The notes beneath the pieces are model-generated. The model saw only the letters and a list, made by a program, of their open reading frames with translations, was not told the origin of the DNA and did no database searches. This document shows positions 62,085 to 64,000 of a DNA stretch of 64,000 bases, piece by piece. The DNA lies in assembly GCA_022072165.1 (NCBI GenBank), contig JAJVIF010000001.1, forward strand, positions 1,384,598-1,448,597. The letters are read 5' to 3'. The position numbers were made by a program, and so were the translations under genes. Numbering within the stretch: the first letter of the stretch is position 1; each line of letters starts with the position of its first letter. The stretch is from a bacterium. GTDB taxonomy: Bacteria; JAJVIF01.

Positions 62085-62653
62085 CCCGTCCACTCCGATC
62101 GCAGGAGTCCATAAACACATTCATCCACCCGGACGCCCTGAATGAGGAAGTGCTGCCGCAGGGTCCCCTCCAGGCGCATCCCGTTCCGTTCCGCCACTTG
62201 TCGTGAGGCCGCATTCTCCACATGAATGAGGGCATAGAGACGCTGTAATCGACTGTTCGAGAAGACTTCCCGAATCAGCAGTTGCACGGCCGCAGTCCCC
62301 CACCCGACTCCTTGCCAGGCTTCGCCGATCCCCCAGGCAAGTTCACCAGTCAGCATCCGCCAGTTCGCATCTTTGAGGGCAACAGTCCCGATCAGCCAGG
62401 TGCCATCCAGTTCCACCATCCAGCGAAAGTCCGAGCGGGACTCATCGCGACAATCGGATCCCAATCCGGAGAGCCGCGTGGCGAGTTCCGAGACATCGAT
62501 GGGGTCTACCGGATTGTGACGCTGGGTCGAGGCTTCCTGTCGCCAGGCGTACCAGAGAGGCGCGTGGTCGGGGAGGACCGGGATCAGCCGAAGCCGATCC
62601 GTGGGCGGGGGCGTCTCAGGCACCAGTCGTGTTGTAAAGCCGATCTCCGGCAT
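62081..62653 (-). CDS. GNAT family N-acetyltransferase
   Basis: 190 residues, RimJ/RimL-like. Family features are TDRLRLIPVLPDHAPLW at the N-terminus, IGTVALKDANWRMLTGELAWGIGEAWQGVGWGTAAVQLLIREVF with the acetyl-CoA-binding GxGxG/A segment, and LQRLYALIHVENAASRQVAERNGMRLEGTLRQHF. The substrate is unknown. The start is uncertain: ATG 62653 overlaps the end of upp by 38 bases; a GTG at 62623 would overlap only eight bases. Confidence 0.87.
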   Translation of the reverse strand: MPEIGFTTRLVPETPPPTDRLRLIPVLPDHAPLWYAWRQEASTQRHNPVDPIDVSELATRLSGLGSDCRDESRSDFRWMVELDGTWLIGTVALKDANWRMLTGELAWGIGEAWQGVGWGTAAVQLLIREVFSNSRLQRLYALIHVENAASRQVAERNGMRLEGTLRQHFLIQGVRVDECVYGLLRSEWTG

Positions 62654-63296
62654 CGCCCAGCCCCGGCAGGATGTACCCCACCTGGTTGAGCTGGGTATCG
62701 ACCGCCGCCGTAAAGATAGGGACATCCGGATGGGTCGCCTCGAGATGGGCGATCCCCTCCGGCGCGCTGATGATGCAGGCGAACTTGAGATGTCGCGGAG
62801 CTTGCCCCTGGTCGCGTCCCCACGCTTTCACGACATCGAGGGTCGCCGCCGCCGAGCCGCCGGTGGCGAGCATGGGGTCCACCACGATGACGGTCTCTGG
62901 TGGGGTGGCCCGGTCGAGCTTGTTGTAGTAGGTGACCGGCATCAGGGTTTCTTCATTGCGGTAGATCCCCAGATGCCAGATTTCGGCCGACGGCAGAAGG
63001 GTGAGGACCGGTTCGATGAAGCCGAGTCCGGCCCGGAGGATCGGTACCACCCCGACTCGCCCGGCCAGGACCTCACCCGTGGTGGCCTGGAGCGGTGTCT
63101 GGACCGGCACTGACGTCGTGGGGAGGTCCCGGGTCGCTTCCAGCAGCAGGCCGATGGCGATCTGGCGGGCGGCATTCCGGAACGCGGCGGAGTCCGTGGT
63201 CTGGTCCCGCAGCGCGACGAGGGCCTGGGCCATGACTGGGTGGGTCACGATAGTCAGCAGCGGATGGGTGACAGCGGGGGGCGATACCTGGCTCAT
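62616..63296 (-). CDS. upp: Uracil phosphoribosyltransferase
   Basis: Salvages uracil to UMP using PRPP. 226 residues. LTIVTHPVMAQALVALRDQTTDSAAFRNA at the N-terminus, ILRAGLGFIEPVLTLLP, and VIVVDPMLATGGSAAATLDVVK (PRPP site) identify it, with YILPGLGDAGDRLYNTTGA as the uracil-binding C-terminus. I chose the ATG at 63296, six bases after TATCAT; the longer frame to 63431 runs into tRNA-Gly. The GNAT gene overlaps its 3' end, suggesting one transcript. Confidence 0.93.
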   Translation of the reverse strand: MSQVSPPAVTHPLLTIVTHPVMAQALVALRDQTTDSAAFRNAARQIAIGLLLEATRDLPTTSVPVQTPLQATTGEVLAGRVGVVPILRAGLGFIEPVLTLLPSAEIWHLGIYRNEETLMPVTYYNKLDRATPPETVIVVDPMLATGGSAAATLDVVKAWGRDQGQAPRHLKFACIISAPEGIAHLEATHPDVPIFTAAVDTQLNQVGYILPGLGDAGDRLYNTTGA

Positions 63297-63302
63297 GGGG
63301 GG

Positions 63303-63308
63303 ATGATA
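63303..63308 (-). promoter_or_regulatory. -10 box of upp (leaderless)
   Basis: TATCAT on the minus strand, six bases before the ATG at 63296. Confidence 0.55.
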
Positions 63309-63326
63309 GTCCGAAGGCGAGGAGTG

Positions 63327-63363
63327 AAAAAATCGAAGCGCCCCCCGGGGAGTCCGGGGGGCG
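63327..63363 (-). terminator. Terminator of tRNA-Gly
   Basis: 10-bp stem CGCCCCCCGG/CCGGGGGGCG with loop ACTCC (minus strand), followed by six Ts. A classic rho-independent terminator just after the tRNA. Confidence 0.92.
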
Positions 63364-63370
63364 AATCTAT

Positions 63371-63445
63371 TGGAGCGGAAGACGGGATTTGAACCCGCAA
63401 CCCTCAGCTTGGGAAGCTGATGCGCTACCATTGCGCCACTTCCGC
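63371..63445 (-). tRNA. tRNA-Gly (CCC)
   Basis: 75-base cloverleaf on the minus strand. Acceptor GCGGAAG/CTTCCGC, discriminator T and encoded CCA, anticodon stem TCAGC/GCTGA with loop TTCCCAA (anticodon CCC), T-arm GGGTTCAAATCC. It reads GGG codons. Confidence 0.96.
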
Positions 63446-63510
63446 GTTGCGAGTTCCTATCTTAGCAAATCTGCCCCTGTGCCCCAATACCGTAAGCCGG
63501 TTGAAGTCCG

Positions 63511-63516
63511 TACAAT
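63511..63516 (+). promoter_or_regulatory. -10 box of gene at 63526 (leaderless)
   Basis: TACAAT nine bases before the ATG at 63526. Confidence 0.5.
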
Positions 63517-63525
63517 CCCACCTTG

Positions 63526-64000
63526 ATGAAGGAAACTCTCGGCTACCGGGTGCAGTACGGCATCGCTCCTTCCCGGTCGACCAGTCTGGGGCAGTGGATG
63601 CTGGCGGTCACGGGCGTGGTCGCGCTGCTGGCGTGGTATGGCACTACGGCAGGCTGGTTCGGACCCCGTCCGCCAGCCGACCTCCCGGCTGCCACCGACC
63701 TGCCCCTCCCCACGCCTGCAACTCCTCCCGCCAGTTCCGGGAACCCCCAGTCGCTGCCCCTGCCTGATCCCGGCGCGGAGACCGAAATCCTGAGTTACTT
63801 CCCGTTGGGAGCAGGTCATCGCTGGGATTTCGCCCAGGAAGTCCAGGTTCCCGGAGCCCCACCAACGGCTGACCGGGGGATGAGCTTCGAGGTGACCGCG
63901 GTCGACTGGAACCACGATCGGGCAACCTGGGAATGTCGGCTGGGCCAGGAGACGCTCTACTACTACATTACCGGCGACGACCTGATTGCTTCACGCGCGC
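63526..64000 (+). CDS. Membrane-anchored protein, 3' end outside window
   Basis: First 158 residues of a protein cut by the right edge. An N-terminal cytoplasmic stretch precedes one membrane helix (WMLAVTGVVALLAWYGTTAG, about 24-43), a Pro/Ala-rich linker (about 48-82), and the beginning of an extracytoplasmic domain (EILSYFPLGAGHRWDFAQEV, FEVTAVDWNHDRATWECRL). The FPLxxGxxWxF start resembles domains found in some surface proteins, but no family can be named from the fragment. A leaderless-type box precedes the ATG. Confidence 0.65.
   Translation, partial: MKETLGYRVQYGIAPSRSTSLGQWMLAVTGVVALLAWYGTTAGWFGPRPPADLPAATDLPLPTPATPPASSGNPQSLPLPDPGAETEILSYFPLGAGHRWDFAQEVQVPGAPPTADRGMSFEVTAVDWNHDRATWECRLGQETLYYYITGDDLIASRA

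Overview
The window is GC-rich, densely coded bacterial chromosome, with about 59 genes, two tRNAs and no insertion sequence, prophage or CRISPR array. Several features point to a diderm (two-membrane) bacterium: an LptB-type ATPase with a nearby OstA-like protein, a porin-like protein with an N-terminal SLH domain, and many lipoproteins. SLH-anchored porins, a futalosine-pathway menaquinone gene (mqnA), and -10 boxes lying only 6-9 bases before many start codons (leaderless mRNAs) fit a deep-branching Terrabacteria-type diderm such as Armatimonadota, Deinococcota or relatives. I cannot place it more precisely from sequence alone.

Layout. 1-4640: two unknown coupled genes, ligA, a Nudix hydrolase and a Xer recombinase. 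4671-7002: two overlapping lipoprotein genes and two small membrane-protein genes. 7064-13030: the most unusual region, four long prepilin-like paralogues (one on the minus strand, three in tandem on the plus strand), with long leaders, a 40-bp tandem repeat and a 12-bp inverted repeat. 13140-18313: a small disordered protein, hpf, a DUF1284 gene, lptB, deoB overlapping an OstA/LptA-like gene, and a MarR regulator. 18349-29016: a phosphate block with a LON-domain gene, phoB, phoR, a DUF4349 gene, an SLH porin, pstS, pstCAB and phoU. GTNAC-N6-GTNAC boxes (11-bp period) resembling PhoB sites lie upstream of several of these genes. 29145-37240: a CrtI-like oxidoreductase, a Clp ATPase, dnaJ, folK, folP and prfB; prfB carries a classic programmed +1 frameshift.

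37315-48421: a small zinc-ribbon membrane protein, hutG-hutH, two methyltransferases, an ABC exporter pair following queE, a second ABC exporter operon with a lipoprotein gene inside it, a HAD phosphatase and queD. 48529-53340: a CCA-adding/poly(A) polymerase-type enzyme, mqnA, a riboflavin synthase, tRNA-Cys and two unknown genes. 53414-59962: two very large paralogous lipoproteins with BNR-like repeats and a small LolA-like exported protein. 60008-64000: ribD with a rhodanese gene, a thioredoxin-like ferredoxin, a GNAT acetyltransferase, upp, tRNA-Gly and a truncated membrane-anchored protein.

Genes work together as a phosphate sensing and uptake regulon (PhoBR, PstSCAB, PhoU, possibly the porin and one BNR lipoprotein), as folate, riboflavin, queuosine and menaquinone cofactor steps, and as envelope biogenesis. 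Junctions are extremely tight: six start/stop overlaps of the ATGA, GTGA or TTGA type, and four convergent pairs whose stop codons overlap by four bases.
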